Below, piece by piece: positions 54,171 to 63,786 of a DNA stretch of 64,000 bases. The DNA lies in the NCBI GenBank assembly GCA_934617065.1, contig CAKTTY010000004.1:1-64000 (forward strand), given 5' to 3'. A program made the position numbers and the translations under genes. A model generated the notes under the pieces. It made no database searches and was not told the DNA's origin. It saw only the letters and a list, made by a program, of their open reading frames with translations. This stretch comes from an uncultured Eggerthellaceae bacterium (GTDB lineage: Bacteria > Actinomycetota > Coriobacteriia > Coriobacteriales > Eggerthellaceae). Numbering within the stretch: position 1 is the first letter of the stretch; each line of letters starts with the position of its first letter.

Positions 54171-57100
54171 ATGTTGATAGATATGCTATCTGCGTCGCTT
54201 GCTAAATCGGGCGCTCTCGAGGACGCTTGGGCGAAGCTCGATTCGGGGCAGGACGCTACGGTGGGTGTGGCTTCTTCTGCTCGTCCGTTTTTGGTTGCGG
54301 CGCGTTTTGTGGCTGACCCTCGGGCAACACTTGTGGTAACGGCAGGGGAAGAAGCCGCCGACACCTTTGCGCGCACGGTGGGCGCCTTCATCGGCGAGGA
54401 ACGTGTTTTGCGTTTTCCCGATTACGAGGGCAACCCGTTTTCCGTCGATGCCCCGCTTCAGCCACGCCTTCACGGCCGTAGGCTTGAAGCCCTTTGGTCG
54501 CTACAGCAGGGAAAGCCTGCTGTGGTGGTTGCTTCGGCTCGTGCCTTGCTGCGTCGCATTGCTCCTGCCAAAGAAGAAGTGGCACGTCCTCTTGCCTTGG
54601 TGGCAGGGTCCGACCTTTCGGGGGACCCCCAGCGCGGCATTGCCTGCTTCGAAGATCTAGAGCATTGTCTGGTAGCTATGGGCTACGAAAACAGCGGAAA
54701 GCTCGATGGCCCTGGCACGTTTTGTGTGCAGGGCGGCGCCATCGATGTGTTTCCAGGGAACCTTGCGTATCCCGTACGTCTTGATTTCTTCGGCGATGAA
54801 CTGGATGAGATTCGTCGTTTCCTCCCTTCAACGGGACAGACCATTTCTTCATTGGAACAGGTTGATATCTTTCCAGTGCGTGAGTTCACTCAGACGGATG
54901 CGGCGTTGCGTCGCGCCAAGCGTGCCATTTCCAAAAGTGCGGAAACAAACGCTGCGCAGCGTGATTTGCTGGAGCGCCTCGAAGACGACTCTCGCGATCT
55001 GCCCGATTTGATGGCGGCGTATCTACTGGAAAAAACGGCGGCGGTGGGCGATTACCTTTCCGCGGATGCCCTCACGGTGCTTATTGAGCCGCGTTCGCTG
55101 GTCGATGACGCCATGCATGCCTACGACGAGCTTTCAAAGCGCTGTGTAGGCACTTCGATTCCTGCTTCAGATCTGTATATGGGCCCCAACGAACTTGATT
55201 TCGGTGCGAACCCGCGTGCTACCTATGTTTCTATCATGCGCGTAGGTGTGCAGCTCGATAGCGAGTTGGTGGTAAAGCGCGTAGATGTGGCGGGCGATCC
55301 AGGGAAGCTTTTTGGCCGATTGCGCTCTTTGGCGGAAATGGGTTTCACGGTGGTTTTTTCCGTGCCTCATTTCCGTGCCCGTCAAGAAATGAAGCTTTCC
55401 TTGGTTGATCTGGGAATTCCCATCAACGAAGTCCTTGACGTGGTGGGGGATGCGTCGCCCAAGCTCAAGCGCGGTCAGGTCAACATCGTCGATGTGGACA
55501 TCCCTTTGGGCATGATCTTCCCTGCGGCAAAGATGGCGCTTGTTTCCCTTTCGGATACACAGGGCGCCATGGCTACGCGCAAGCGGAGCCGTATTGATGT
55601 GACGGAGATCACCTTTCCTTTCAAGCCGGGAGATTACGTAGTTCATGCGGCTCACGGCGTGGCATTCTTCCGTGATATCGTGCGTCAAGATGTGGGTGGG
55701 TCTGAGCGAGACTACCTGCTTCTGGAATATGCCGAGGGCGATAAGCTGTATGTTCCCGTAGAGCAGTTGGATCGCGTGACCCGCTATGTGGGCCCAGAAG
55801 GATCGTCGCCTCGTTTGACGCGCTTGAATACGTCTGACTGGAGCCGTGCCATGGCAAAGGCGCGCAAGGCAACCAAGCAGCTGGCGTTCGATTTAGTTGA
55901 TGTGTACACGCGCCGCGCTTCGACCCAAGGGTATCGCTATAGGGAAGACACTCCTTGGCAGCATGAGATGGAGGAAAGCTTCCCCTACCAAGAAACGCCC
56001 GATCAGTTGGCTGCTATTGCCGATATCAAGGCCGATATGCAATCACCACGCCCCATGGATCGTTTGGTCTGCGGCGATGTCGGATTCGGCAAAACCGAGG
56101 TTGCGTTGCGCGCGGCCTTCAAGGCAACGCAAGACAGCAAGCAGGTTATGGTGCTGTGCCCAACTACTATCTTGGCCCAGCAACACTACTCTACGTTCAA
56201 AGATCGTTTCGAACCTTTTGGCGTAAAGGTGGAAGTGCTTTCGCGTTTCCGTACCCCGGCTCAGCAGAAGCAAGCTTTGACTGATTTTTCAGAGGGAACG
56301 GTTTCGGTGTTGGTTGGGACGCATCGTCTTCTTTCGCGCGATGTCAATCCGCACGATTTGGGCCTTGTCATCATCGACGAGGAGCAGCGCTTTGGCGTTG
56401 CCCATAAAGAGCAGCTGAAGAACATGCGTGAATCCATCGATGTTCTCACGCTTTCTGCAACCCCTATCCCGCGCACTATGCAAATGGGCCTTTCGGGTGT
56501 GCGTGACATGAGCTTGATCCTGACCCCGCCCGACGACAGGCGCCCTGTGGAAGTGCATGTTGGCGAGTGGGATCCCGATGTGGTAAGCGACGCCATACGT
56601 CGCGAGATGGCCCGTGGCGGGCAAATCTACTACGTAAGCAATCGCGTACGTTCCATCGATGAAGCGGTGAAGCGCGTGCAGGCAGCTGCGGGTGAGGCAC
56701 GTGTTGGTGTTGCCCATGGCAAGATGACCAAAGATCAGCTGGAAGACGTTATGGAAAACTTCGCAGCTGGCGAACTTGACGTATTGGTGGCTACCACCAT
56801 CATCGAATCGGGCATCGACAACCCTCACACCAATACGCTTATCATTGAGGATTCTCAGCGCCTGGGACTAGCGCAGATGTACCAGTTGAAGGGTCGCGTT
56901 GGGCGTTCTTCCGCCCAGGCGTATGCGTATTTCCTGTTCCCTGACAATATCCCGCTTACTGAAGAGGCGGTGGCTCGTCTTACCGCGCTCGGCGAGCACA
57001 CAGATTTGGGAAGCGGCATGCGTGTGGCTATGCGTGATCTGGAAATCCGCGGTGCTGGTAGTCTGTTGGGTGCTGAGCAGAGCGGTAACATGTCGGCAGT

Positions 57101-57857
57101 CGGCTTCGATCTGTTTGCACAAATGCTGTCCACGGCGGTGAATAATGCGCGCGAGGGCAATTCGTCGGCTAAGGATTTTTTGCCGCCTGCCCTGTCGGAT
57201 ATTGTGGTGAACGTGCCCGACCATACGTATTTCCCTGAGGAATACCTCCCCGATGCTGATGAGCGTGTGCTGTACTACCGAAAGATTGCCAGTGCCGATA
57301 CCATCGATGCGGTAAACGACATATACGAGGAACTGTTGGCAAAGCATCCCGAGATGCCTCAGGCTTCAATCAATCAATTTGAGAAGGCGCGCCTTAAGGC
57401 GTTCGCTAACGAGCACGGCATCAAGCTTATTTCCGTTTCGGCGGGCAAGCTCACCGTGGAGCCGTTTATGCTGACAAAATCACAGGCTTCCAGTTTGCGC
57501 CGTAAGGCGGGTCGCTATTTGGCTGACAAAAAGAAGATGGCAGTTCCCCTGCGTGTCGTGGTTCCCGGCTATGGCAAAGAAGAGGAAGCAAGCGATGCGG
57601 GCATGCTCACCAACGTGCTTGCGTATCTGCAGCAATTGGTGGATGAGGGGAAGGAAAGCGGGGAGCGCCCGGCATCGGGGCGCGGCGAGGTTCTGCGCAG
57701 TGGCTCTTCTTCGGCGGGCGCGAGCGCTCCTGTGCGCTCTTCCCGCAAGGGTTCTTCAGCGACGGGCTCCGGTTCGCGCCGATCGACTACCCGCAGCACG
57801 CGAGCCCAGAGTTTAGGTGTCACCAACTATGTAGGTCGTCGAGGGTCGAGACGGTAG
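54171..57857 (+). CDS. mfd: Transcription-repair coupling factor
   Basis: Translocase that removes RNA polymerase stalled at DNA damage and recruits UvrA. UvrB-like N-terminal region (about 1-450), RNA-polymerase-interacting domain FKPGDYVVHAAHGVAFFRDIV (near 490), helicase domains with CGDVGFGKTEVALRAAF (Walker A, near 635), IIDEEQRFGV (motif II) and SATPIPRTMQMGLSG (motif III), and a C-terminal TRCF domain. ATG 54171 follows AAAGGAA (1,228 aa). The last 65 residues form a Ser/Arg/Gly-rich basic tail (RSSRKGSSATGSGSRRS) beyond the usual end. Confidence 0.97.
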   Translation: MLIDMLSASLAKSGALEDAWAKLDSGQDATVGVASSARPFLVAARFVADPRATLVVTAGEEAADTFARTVGAFIGEERVLRFPDYEGNPFSVDAPLQPRLHGRRLEALWSLQQGKPAVVVASARALLRRIAPAKEEVARPLALVAGSDLSGDPQRGIACFEDLEHCLVAMGYENSGKLDGPGTFCVQGGAIDVFPGNLAYPVRLDFFGDELDEIRRFLPSTGQTISSLEQVDIFPVREFTQTDAALRRAKRAISKSAETNAAQRDLLERLEDDSRDLPDLMAAYLLEKTAAVGDYLSADALTVLIEPRSLVDDAMHAYDELSKRCVGTSIPASDLYMGPNELDFGANPRATYVSIMRVGVQLDSELVVKRVDVAGDPGKLFGRLRSLAEMGFTVVFSVPHFRARQEMKLSLVDLGIPINEVLDVVGDASPKLKRGQVNIVDVDIPLGMIFPAAKMALVSLSDTQGAMATRKRSRIDVTEITFPFKPGDYVVHAAHGVAFFRDIVRQDVGGSERDYLLLEYAEGDKLYVPVEQLDRVTRYVGPEGSSPRLTRLNTSDWSRAMAKARKATKQLAFDLVDVYTRRASTQGYRYREDTPWQHEMEESFPYQETPDQLAAIADIKADMQSPRPMDRLVCGDVGFGKTEVALRAAFKATQDSKQVMVLCPTTILAQQHYSTFKDRFEPFGVKVEVLSRFRTPAQQKQALTDFSEGTVSVLVGTHRLLSRDVNPHDLGLVIIDEEQRFGVAHKEQLKNMRESIDVLTLSATPIPRTMQMGLSGVRDMSLILTPPDDRRPVEVHVGEWDPDVVSDAIRREMARGGQIYYVSNRVRSIDEAVKRVQAAAGEARVGVAHGKMTKDQLEDVMENFAAGELDVLVATTIIESGIDNPHTNTLIIEDSQRLGLAQMYQLKGRVGRSSAQAYAYFLFPDNIPLTEEAVARLTALGEHTDLGSGMRVAMRDLEIRGAGSLLGAEQSGNMSAVGFDLFAQMLSTAVNNAREGNSSAKDFLPPALSDIVVNVPDHTYFPEEYLPDADERVLYYRKIASADTIDAVNDIYEELLAKHPEMPQASINQFEKARLKAFANEHGIKLISVSAGKLTVEPFMLTKSQASSLRRKAGRYLADKKKMAVPLRVVVPGYGKEEEASDAGMLTNVLAYLQQLVDEGKESGERPASGRGEVLRSGSSSAGASAPVRSSRKGSSATGSGSRRSTTRSTRAQSLGVTNYVGRRGSRR

Positions 57858-57866
57858 AGGTCAACA

Positions 57867-57907
57867 AAAAACCAGGGCGAGGTCTGTGGGTACCTCGCCC
57901 TGGTTTT
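57867..57907. terminator. Bidirectional terminator after mfd
   Basis: Perfect 16-base arms AAAACCAGGGCGAGGT / ACCTCGCCCTGGTTTT with a 9-base loop, preceded by A5 and ending in T4, so it works for mfd and the convergent gene. Confidence 0.93.
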
Positions 57908-57943
57908 GCTTTCAAGTGGCGCAATGCGGCTATTTTTTAAGGG

Positions 57944-59038
57944 CTATGCCAATCCGGTGGGCTTCATCTGCATGTTGTAAAGCTCGACGTAGGTACCGGC
58001 TTCCAGCGTAATGGTGTCGGGTTTGTCTCCCTTTATGAAGTAATTCCGGTACAGGTAGCTTGAATTCTCGTCAAAATCCAAGTCTGCCATTACGGTGCAA
58101 GAGCTGTAGTCGTCGGCGCCGTCTCCCACTACGAGTTGGTAGGTGCCCTCGGGGATATCGACGCCAACGCGGTATACGCCGCTGCCATAGGGCGGCATAA
58201 ATGATTCGGTCATTTGATCGAGGGGAAGCATGCTGCCGTCGTTATCGAGGATGAACACCTCGCCTTCGCGCAAGTCCATCAGATTGTGGCCATAGTAGCT
58301 ATTGATGTGCACGGTGTCGTAGGTGGTAGCTCCTGCGGAAGTTGGTTGAAGGATGTAGAAGGTGGAGAGATTGGCTTTATCTCCGGTAAACCAATAATCT
58401 CCAGCGGGTATATCGGTTCCCACACGATATACCCCTGCGGCATAGGCGCCGTTTGCATCGGGGGCTTTGCCAGCATTGTCGAAGAAGCTCGATTGAATGG
58501 CATCAAGCTCTGCGCTGTCGAGGGCGGTACTGCCTACAAGCCCAAAATCTGTTCGGGTTTCCCTGTTCAGAAATTCCTGTTCGCTTATGGGCGTGCTGTA
58601 GTTCTGGTATCCCTGATCGAAATCGCCGTGTGTGTGCCAGGTGTCGTCTGCATTATCAAGCGTCGCTGACACCACTGCGGTGCATGCAGCGCAGCCGCCC
58701 ATCCCAACCAGCAAGGCGGCAATAATTGCAACTGCAACGATAATGCCTGTCTTCTTTTTTGCGGGATGAACAGGTGCCGGCGGGGCAGCGGGGGCGGGAG
58801 GCGTGGAAGTTCCTTGGGGTACCTGCTGGTAGTTGCCGTTTGCCTGCTCGGGTCCGTTGTTGACAGGGGTGAACGGCACCTGTTGCTGAGGTGCTGTGCT
58901 GCCTTGCGCTGGCGTAGCGGGCTGAGCGCCCATGGGCGGCTCAGGCGCTGTATGCTGTGCCGGCTGCTGGGGAATATTGCTGGAACGAGGCGTTTGAGGA
59001 GGGTTGCCCCAATAGTTTGGATCGGGCGTGCTGGGCAT
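57944..59038 (-). CDS. Membrane-anchored protein with proline-rich N-terminus and duplicated beta domain
   Basis: Uncharacterised protein of 364 aa. Residues 1-93 are rich in Pro, Gln and Ala; basic KKK precedes a membrane helix (about 97-120, GIIVAVAIIAALLVGMGGCA), leaving the rest outside. The exported part has two similar units, AAGVYRVGTDIPAGDYWFTG (near 202) and GSGVYRVGVDIPEGTYQLVV (near 282), each followed by a beta-rich stretch ending in an acidic or aromatic turn. This G-x-YrvG-x-DIP-x-G-x-Y motif occurs in other actinobacterial surface proteins. Start ATG 59038 after AAAGGTTGGCC. Function unknown. Confidence 0.65.
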   Translation of the reverse strand: MPSTPDPNYWGNPPQTPRSSNIPQQPAQHTAPEPPMGAQPATPAQGSTAPQQQVPFTPVNNGPEQANGNYQQVPQGTSTPPAPAAPPAPVHPAKKKTGIIVAVAIIAALLVGMGGCAACTAVVSATLDNADDTWHTHGDFDQGYQNYSTPISEQEFLNRETRTDFGLVGSTALDSAELDAIQSSFFDNAGKAPDANGAYAAGVYRVGTDIPAGDYWFTGDKANLSTFYILQPTSAGATTYDTVHINSYYGHNLMDLREGEVFILDNDGSMLPLDQMTESFMPPYGSGVYRVGVDIPEGTYQLVVGDGADDYSSCTVMADLDFDENSSYLYRNYFIKGDKPDTITLEAGTYVELYNMQMKPTGLA

Positions 59039-59129
59039 GGCCAACCTTTCTGGTGGTGCTGTTTACACATGCTGAATGGTATGCCGCTCTAGGCGGGAGA
59101 GCGTAAACAGTTACGGAGGTGTTGCCTTA

Positions 59130-60395
59130 TCAGCAATATGCCTTTGCGGTGATTGGGAGGAAATCACATGCTCCGACCGGGCAAGTGCCTACACAGCAAC
59201 CGCATGCGGTGCAGAGTGAAACGTTGACATCGGGCAAACCTGTTTCTTCGTTGAAGGAGCGGGCGCCCGAAGGGCATGCCTCGATGCAGGTACGGCATCC
59301 GTTGCATTTCTGCTCATCAGTTACGGAGGCGTAGCATTCTATGCTTGCGGCTCGTTCGGGTATGGCTTGTGCCGCCTTTACCATCAGCGCCAAGCGGGGC
59401 GAAGGGCGTTTGGAAGGGGCAAGCGGTGTGCCGATGAGCGCTTCGCCGTTGATGCGACCTTGCGCGCGCAGACGCTCCTGCTGCTCGTGGAAATCGGCCA
59501 CGGTGCCATCGATGCGTTTTCGGTGTGATCCGTCGGCTACATCGAAGCTTTCCTTCGCGATTTTTGTCAGCATGCCCCGCCGGTCGGTGGCATCGACGTT
59601 TGCCCAGGCAGCAAGAAGATACTCGCGCTCAGGGAGTTCGTTTACGCGTTCGATTGCCCTGCCGGTCCAGTCTTGCGCCTGGTCGAGCGCATGGGCGTAG
59701 AGCGCAGGTCCCATAGGGCCCGCTACAGAGCAGTTTTCGCAATATGATTCGTCGAGGTATAGCTGGACGGGAACATCGTTTGCCAAAAGCGCAGTCCAAA
59801 ATTCGGGCGGAACGGCGGCTAGGCAGGGAAGGGTAATGACGTTACTGCGTGGGGCGACCCCTTCGAACAGATGGTCGTTGCAAGTAAAGCACACCGCACC
59901 TTCTTCTTTTGCCTCGCGCTCTGCGCGTGTGAAGAGGTCTTCGAGGGTGATGCGGGTGAAGGCAAAGGCGTCGCAGATGCCTGCGCACATACCGCAGCGG
60001 GTGCAAAGTTCCATGTTGATGTGGGGTGTGCCGCTTTCAAGGGAAAGGGCGCCTGTGGGGCATACCGCCTGACACCGCGCGCAGCCTGAGCCATGTGGAG
60101 CGGTGCACCACGACTTTAAAGCTGCAATCTCTTCACGAGGGAAAGGGTCAAGATCCGCTTTCTGCTCGGTTTCGCTTTCGGGGGAACTTTCCGCATCGTT
60201 ATCCTCTTTGGATTCGAGCGCGAGGCTCTCTTCTTGGGCAGAGGCTATGGCGTCAAGCAGCTCTTCTTCCGAGATCTTTGAAAGGTCGATGCCTGGAAGC
60301 GAAGGGTATTCGCTTTCAGGCATCGTAAATCCAGCGATGGTCGTTTCATTGCTGCCATCGCTGGAAGGAAAGGTATGTTTTGGGGCCTTAGGCAC
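59130..60395 (-). CDS. Four-cluster 4Fe-4S ferredoxin-like protein overlapping gltX
   Basis: Iron-sulfur protein of about 421 aa. Two cluster motifs lie in the N-terminal half, GCARCQAVCPTGAL and CTRCGMCAGICD, and two near the C-terminus, CNGCRTCIEACPSGA and CTACGCCVGTCPVGA. Between them are CFTCNDHLFEG, LPCLAAVPPEF and YCENCSV, cysteine pairs reminiscent of hydrogenase or heterodisulfide-reductase small domains. An acidic linker (near 45-90) precedes the first cluster. GTG 60395 with GAGG upstream overlaps the gltX stop, suggesting coupling; ATG 60323 is an alternative start without a good binding site. Electron-transfer partner unknown. Confidence 0.75.
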   Translation of the reverse strand: MPKAPKHTFPSSDGSNETTIAGFTMPESEYPSLPGIDLSKISEEELLDAIASAQEESLALESKEDNDAESSPESETEQKADLDPFPREEIAALKSWCTAPHGSGCARCQAVCPTGALSLESGTPHINMELCTRCGMCAGICDAFAFTRITLEDLFTRAEREAKEEGAVCFTCNDHLFEGVAPRSNVITLPCLAAVPPEFWTALLANDVPVQLYLDESYCENCSVAGPMGPALYAHALDQAQDWTGRAIERVNELPEREYLLAAWANVDATDRRGMLTKIAKESFDVADGSHRKRIDGTVADFHEQQERLRAQGRINGEALIGTPLAPSKRPSPRLALMVKAAQAIPERAASIECYASVTDEQKCNGCRTCIEACPSGARSFNEETGLPDVNVSLCTACGCCVGTCPVGACDFLPITAKAYC

Positions 60396-61884
60396 CAAAT
60401 ACCTCGTTGATGGTGTAGTCGAGGCGGGCAACCACATCGGCGCGATCCATCAGTTCGATAGATTCGAACAGCGGAGGGGAAACCTGGGAGCCGGTAACGG
60501 CAACGCGGATGGGCTGGAATACCAGCTTCGCCTTCAGGTCGAGCTTTTCGGTGAGTTCACGGCAAGCGTCTTGCAGTGGGTCGCATGCCCATTCAATGGA
60601 CTCGTCGGCCAGGATGGCGCGCACTTCCGCAAGAACCTCGTCGGCGCGGCAGCCTTCTTTCAGCAGATTCTTCTTAACCGACTTTTCGTCGAGCGTAACC
60701 TTGGGGCCGTCGAAGATGAATGCCAGCTTTTCGGGGGCTTCGGTGAAGCGCTTCATGCGCTCGGCAACAAGGGGATAGAGCTTTTCGAACCAATCGTGCT
60801 TGGCAGCAACCTCTTCTTCGGTGGTGAGGCCGGCGGCAACCAAGAAGGGTGCGGTGGCGTCAACCCATGCAGCAGCGCCCATGTTCTTGATGTACTCGCC
60901 GTTCATCCAGTCGAGCTTGGCCTCGTCGAGGATGGCATCCTTGCGCGTGATACGGTCGAGGCTGAACTCGCGGCACAGTACGTCACGCGGGATGATGGTG
61001 GTTTCTCCGTCGAGGGACCAACCCAGAAGCGCGAGGAAATTCACCAGGGTGTCGGGCAGGTAGCCCATTTCCTTGTACTGCTCAACTGAAGTGGCGTTAC
61101 GGCGCTTGGAGAGCTTGCGTCCATCGGCGCCCAAGATCATGGAAAGATGGGCGAATACGGGAATGTCGTAGCCCAAAGCTTCGTAGATAAGAATCTGACG
61201 TGGGGTGTTGGAAAGATGGTCGTCGCCGCGGACAACGTGGCTGATCTGCATGTTTGCGTCGTCGCACACTACTGCGAAGTTGTAGGTAGGTGTGCCATCG
61301 GTGCGAACCAGGATCATGTCGTCCATGACGTCGGCGGGGAAAGACATATGGCCGTATACGGCATCGTCGAATTCGATGGGGCCGTGGTTTTCGGGAACTT
61401 TAAGGCGCCATACGTGGGGTTCGCCTGCATCGATGCGACGTTGTGCTTCTTCGGGGTCAATGCCGCGACAGGTGCGGTCGTAGCCGGAGTAGCCGCCTTC
61501 GGTCTTTTCGGCTTCAGCGCGTTTTGCGGCGATTTCTTCCTGGGTACAGAAGCAGGGATACACGGCGCCCTTTTCCTTCAGTTTTTCAAGAGCGGCCTTG
61601 TAGGTGTCGAAACGCTCGGTTTGCAAGTAGGGGCCGAACTCGCCGCCAACTTCGGGGCCTTCGTCCCAATCCAAGCCGAGCCACTTCATCGAACGCAGGA
61701 TAACCTGCTTGTTTTCCTCGGTGGAGCGCTCGGGGTCGGTGTCTTCGATGCGAAGAATGAAGGTGCCGCCCATGGCGCGGGCGAACGCCCAGTTATAGAT
61801 AGCGGTGCGTGCTCCGCCGATGTGCAGCTCGCCGGTGGGCGAGGGGGCGAAGCGGACGCGAACAGGCTTAGACTGGTCTGTCAT
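60388..61884 (-). CDS. gltX: Glutamate-tRNA ligase
   Basis: Class I aminoacyl-tRNA synthetase charging tRNA-Glu. RFAPSPTGELHIGGARTA carries the HIGH-type motif and LSKRRNATS the KMSKS-type motif; RIEDTDPERS is also characteristic. Length 498 aa. I start at the second ATG (61884) because AAAGGA is 10 bases away; the first ATG is almost on top of it. Whether it also charges tRNA-Gln is not visible. The stop codon overlaps the start of the ferredoxin-like gene. Confidence 0.96.
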   Translation of the reverse strand: MTDQSKPVRVRFAPSPTGELHIGGARTAIYNWAFARAMGGTFILRIEDTDPERSTEENKQVILRSMKWLGLDWDEGPEVGGEFGPYLQTERFDTYKAALEKLKEKGAVYPCFCTQEEIAAKRAEAEKTEGGYSGYDRTCRGIDPEEAQRRIDAGEPHVWRLKVPENHGPIEFDDAVYGHMSFPADVMDDMILVRTDGTPTYNFAVVCDDANMQISHVVRGDDHLSNTPRQILIYEALGYDIPVFAHLSMILGADGRKLSKRRNATSVEQYKEMGYLPDTLVNFLALLGWSLDGETTIIPRDVLCREFSLDRITRKDAILDEAKLDWMNGEYIKNMGAAAWVDATAPFLVAAGLTTEEEVAAKHDWFEKLYPLVAERMKRFTEAPEKLAFIFDGPKVTLDEKSVKKNLLKEGCRADEVLAEVRAILADESIEWACDPLQDACRELTEKLDLKAKLVFQPIRVAVTGSQVSPPLFESIELMDRADVVARLDYTINEVFGA

Positions 61885-62091
61885 CAAGCTCATTTCCTTT
61901 CAAGTCGTATGGTCTAAATGATAAACGAAGAGCCGCCGATAAACGACCCAAAGCGGTGCTCCTATTTATGTTGCGGTTTCTGCGAATTTGACGAAAGCAC
62001 CACCTGAGGGCGCGGAAGAAGTGAAGTGGGAATATAGGGACAGGCACCATTTTCCCACTTCGCCTTTATCGTACGGGGGAGGCGTGTTTCG
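61885..62091. other. gltX upstream region
   Basis: About 200 bases with no gene. It includes the gltX promoter area and a palindromic repeat at 62023-62061. Confidence 0.4.
62023..62061. repeat. REP-like palindromic repeat, copy 2
   Basis: Arms GAAGTGGGAA (62023-62032) / TTCCCACTTC (62052-62061) enclose TATAGGGACAGGCACCATT. The arms and the GGGACAGG module match parts of the palindrome at 20269-20335. It lies downstream of the fusion gene and could end its transcription. Confidence 0.65.
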
Positions 62092-63498
62092 TTAGCTCTT
62101 CTTCCTTGGCTTTTCCGGGCAGGGAGAAAGCGGCGCTTTGGGGAATGCTGCGCGAGCCAGGTTGGCAATGATCCTGGCGTTCTCTTCGCTCGGTTCGAGC
62201 GAAGAATCAAGCGAGAGGTGGTAGGCATCTGCTTTGCCCCAGATAGTATTGGTGAAGTGCTTGCAGTGCCCGGCTCGTTCGGCATCGACGCGCTCGATCA
62301 TGGCTGCGGATTCCATATGGTCGATGTTTTCGCGCTTCATAACGCGACCGATGCGGGGTACGAGCGGTGCGTGGATGAATACGTTGAAGGTGCAGGGGCG
62401 TTCCTTCAAGATGGCGTTTGCGCAGCGACCAACGATAACGCAGCTCCCTTGATTTGCGAGTTTTGTGATTGTGTGGGCTTGGGCCAACCACAGATCGTCG
62501 AGTTGGCTGGGCTCCACCCCGATGCTCTGATAGTTCTGCATGTAGAGGTTGTACAGCACTCCTTTGCGAACTTCCTGCTCGTGTTTGCGGACGTAGGCAG
62601 AAGTAAGACCAGCTTCCTTTGCGGTGAGTTCGATTAGCGTTTCATCGAACACAGGGATGTTGAGCTTTTTGCCCAGTGCTTGCCCGATTTCGCGGCCACC
62701 TGAACCAAACTGGCGGGAAATAGTAATGACAAGTGGTGTGTTGTCGCCTTCTTCGGAAGAGGGGTGTGTGTTTTCTTCGGGGGCTGCCATGGTGGCTGCA
62801 GTGAGGGTGATGTGCCCGCGTGTGGGGCAAAAACGCTCAAACCGAGGCAGCAGCTTGTTGAATAATGCCACGGTGCTACCTACTGCCAATGCTGCTAGGA
62901 TGGTGCCTTCGCGCACGCCGTACAAAGCGCCAGAGCATGCCAGCGAAACTGCGGCAGCGACAACCACATTGGTGCAGTCGAAGACAACTTTGACTTTAGG
63001 GAATGCGATTCTGGTAACGCGTGATATGGCTAAATTGATGCCTTCTCCGGGTAGAGTAAGGAAACTTGCCTTTACTTGCAGGAATACGCCGAATGCCGTC
63101 ATGAAGCAGCCGACAACGCTCCAGGTGATTTGCAGTGCGTAGTTCCCCATGGGAATAAGCTCGCAGAGGGGCACGAAAGCATCGATGAGTGCCGAGAATA
63201 CGAAAACGTAGGGTATCTGCAGCAGCTGCACAGGGTTGAAGTCGCGACGCAGCAGGGCGATTTGGATCAGCACGAAGACAACGTTCATGATAAAGGTCCA
63301 CGTGCCGATGGTGAGGGGCGTGAGATACGAAAGCGTGGCAGGGAAGCATGATACCGGCGAGGTTCCGAGTCCGGTTGCGCGCGTAAGCGCCACTGAAGCC
63401 GAGACAACGGCAACGCCAGCAAGCATTATGATCAGCCGGAGAATGACATTGGGAGTTGATCTGTCGAAAAATGAGTGCCAGGCCTGTGTGGGTCTCAC
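62092..63498 (-). CDS. YitT/YczE-type membrane protein fused to a cytidylate-kinase-like domain
   Basis: Two-domain protein of 468 aa. Residues 1 to about 225 have five to six membrane helices of the YitT/YczE type (VALTRATGLGTSPVSCFPATLS; FLTLPGEGINLAISRVTRIAFP). After a linker, residues about 245-460 resemble the cytidylate-kinase-like family: P-loop-like TISRQFGSGGREIGQALGKKL, then NIPVFDETLIELTAKEAGL and GSCVIVGRCANAIL. The kinase side faces the cytoplasm. Its substrate is unknown. GTG 63498 behind AAAGGAGACCC is chosen; upstream codons in frame have no binding site. A second gene with very similar C-terminus lies directly upstream (63787 to the window end). Confidence 0.78.
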   Translation of the reverse strand: MRPTQAWHSFFDRSTPNVILRLIIMLAGVAVVSASVALTRATGLGTSPVSCFPATLSYLTPLTIGTWTFIMNVVFVLIQIALLRRDFNPVQLLQIPYVFVFSALIDAFVPLCELIPMGNYALQITWSVVGCFMTAFGVFLQVKASFLTLPGEGINLAISRVTRIAFPKVKVVFDCTNVVVAAAVSLACSGALYGVREGTILAALAVGSTVALFNKLLPRFERFCPTRGHITLTAATMAAPEENTHPSSEEGDNTPLVITISRQFGSGGREIGQALGKKLNIPVFDETLIELTAKEAGLTSAYVRKHEQEVRKGVLYNLYMQNYQSIGVEPSQLDDLWLAQAHTITKLANQGSCVIVGRCANAILKERPCTFNVFIHAPLVPRIGRVMKRENIDHMESAAMIERVDAERAGHCKHFTNTIWGKADAYHLSLDSSLEPSEENARIIANLARAAFPKAPLSPCPEKPRKKS

Positions 63499-63786
63499 GG
63501 GTCTCCTTTCACGCAGAAAAGCCCACAGAAGTGGGCGCAGCAGCATATGGAATAGATGGATTACCATCCCATGCTAGTCCCCGAACATAGAGAAAATGTG
63601 ATGGGAAAAAAGACAGGTCCCATTTTTCCCGCTTTGCCGCTCGGGGGTAGACGAGGCAACTGCCTGGCCTCGCGGAAGCAAGGCGCGTCCACCTTGCCGC
63701 CCGTGTGCAGGCAGGGCCGTTCGACTGCGATGACTACTTTGCATGGACGTCACTTCGCCACCCGTGCGCAGATAAGGCGCGTTTCG
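63499..63786. other. Gap between the two cytidylate-kinase-like genes
   Basis: About 290 bases without a gene. Holds the palindrome at 63602-63630 and GC-rich, partly repetitive sequence (CTTGCCGCCCGTGTGCAGG and CTTCGCCACCCGTGCGCAG are similar 19-base units). Nothing else is recognised. Confidence 0.4.
63602..63630. repeat. REP-like palindromic repeat, copy 3
   Basis: Arms GGGAAAAA (63603-63610) / TTTTTCCC (63623-63630) with AGACAGGTCCCA between. It lies between the two fusion-type genes, like copy 2 downstream of the first. Confidence 0.55.

Noticed and set aside
60396-60437. Longer N-terminus of the ferredoxin-like protein inside gltX
   Set aside because: The upstream codons lie within the gltX coding end with no binding site; the GTG at 60395 has GAGG at good distance.
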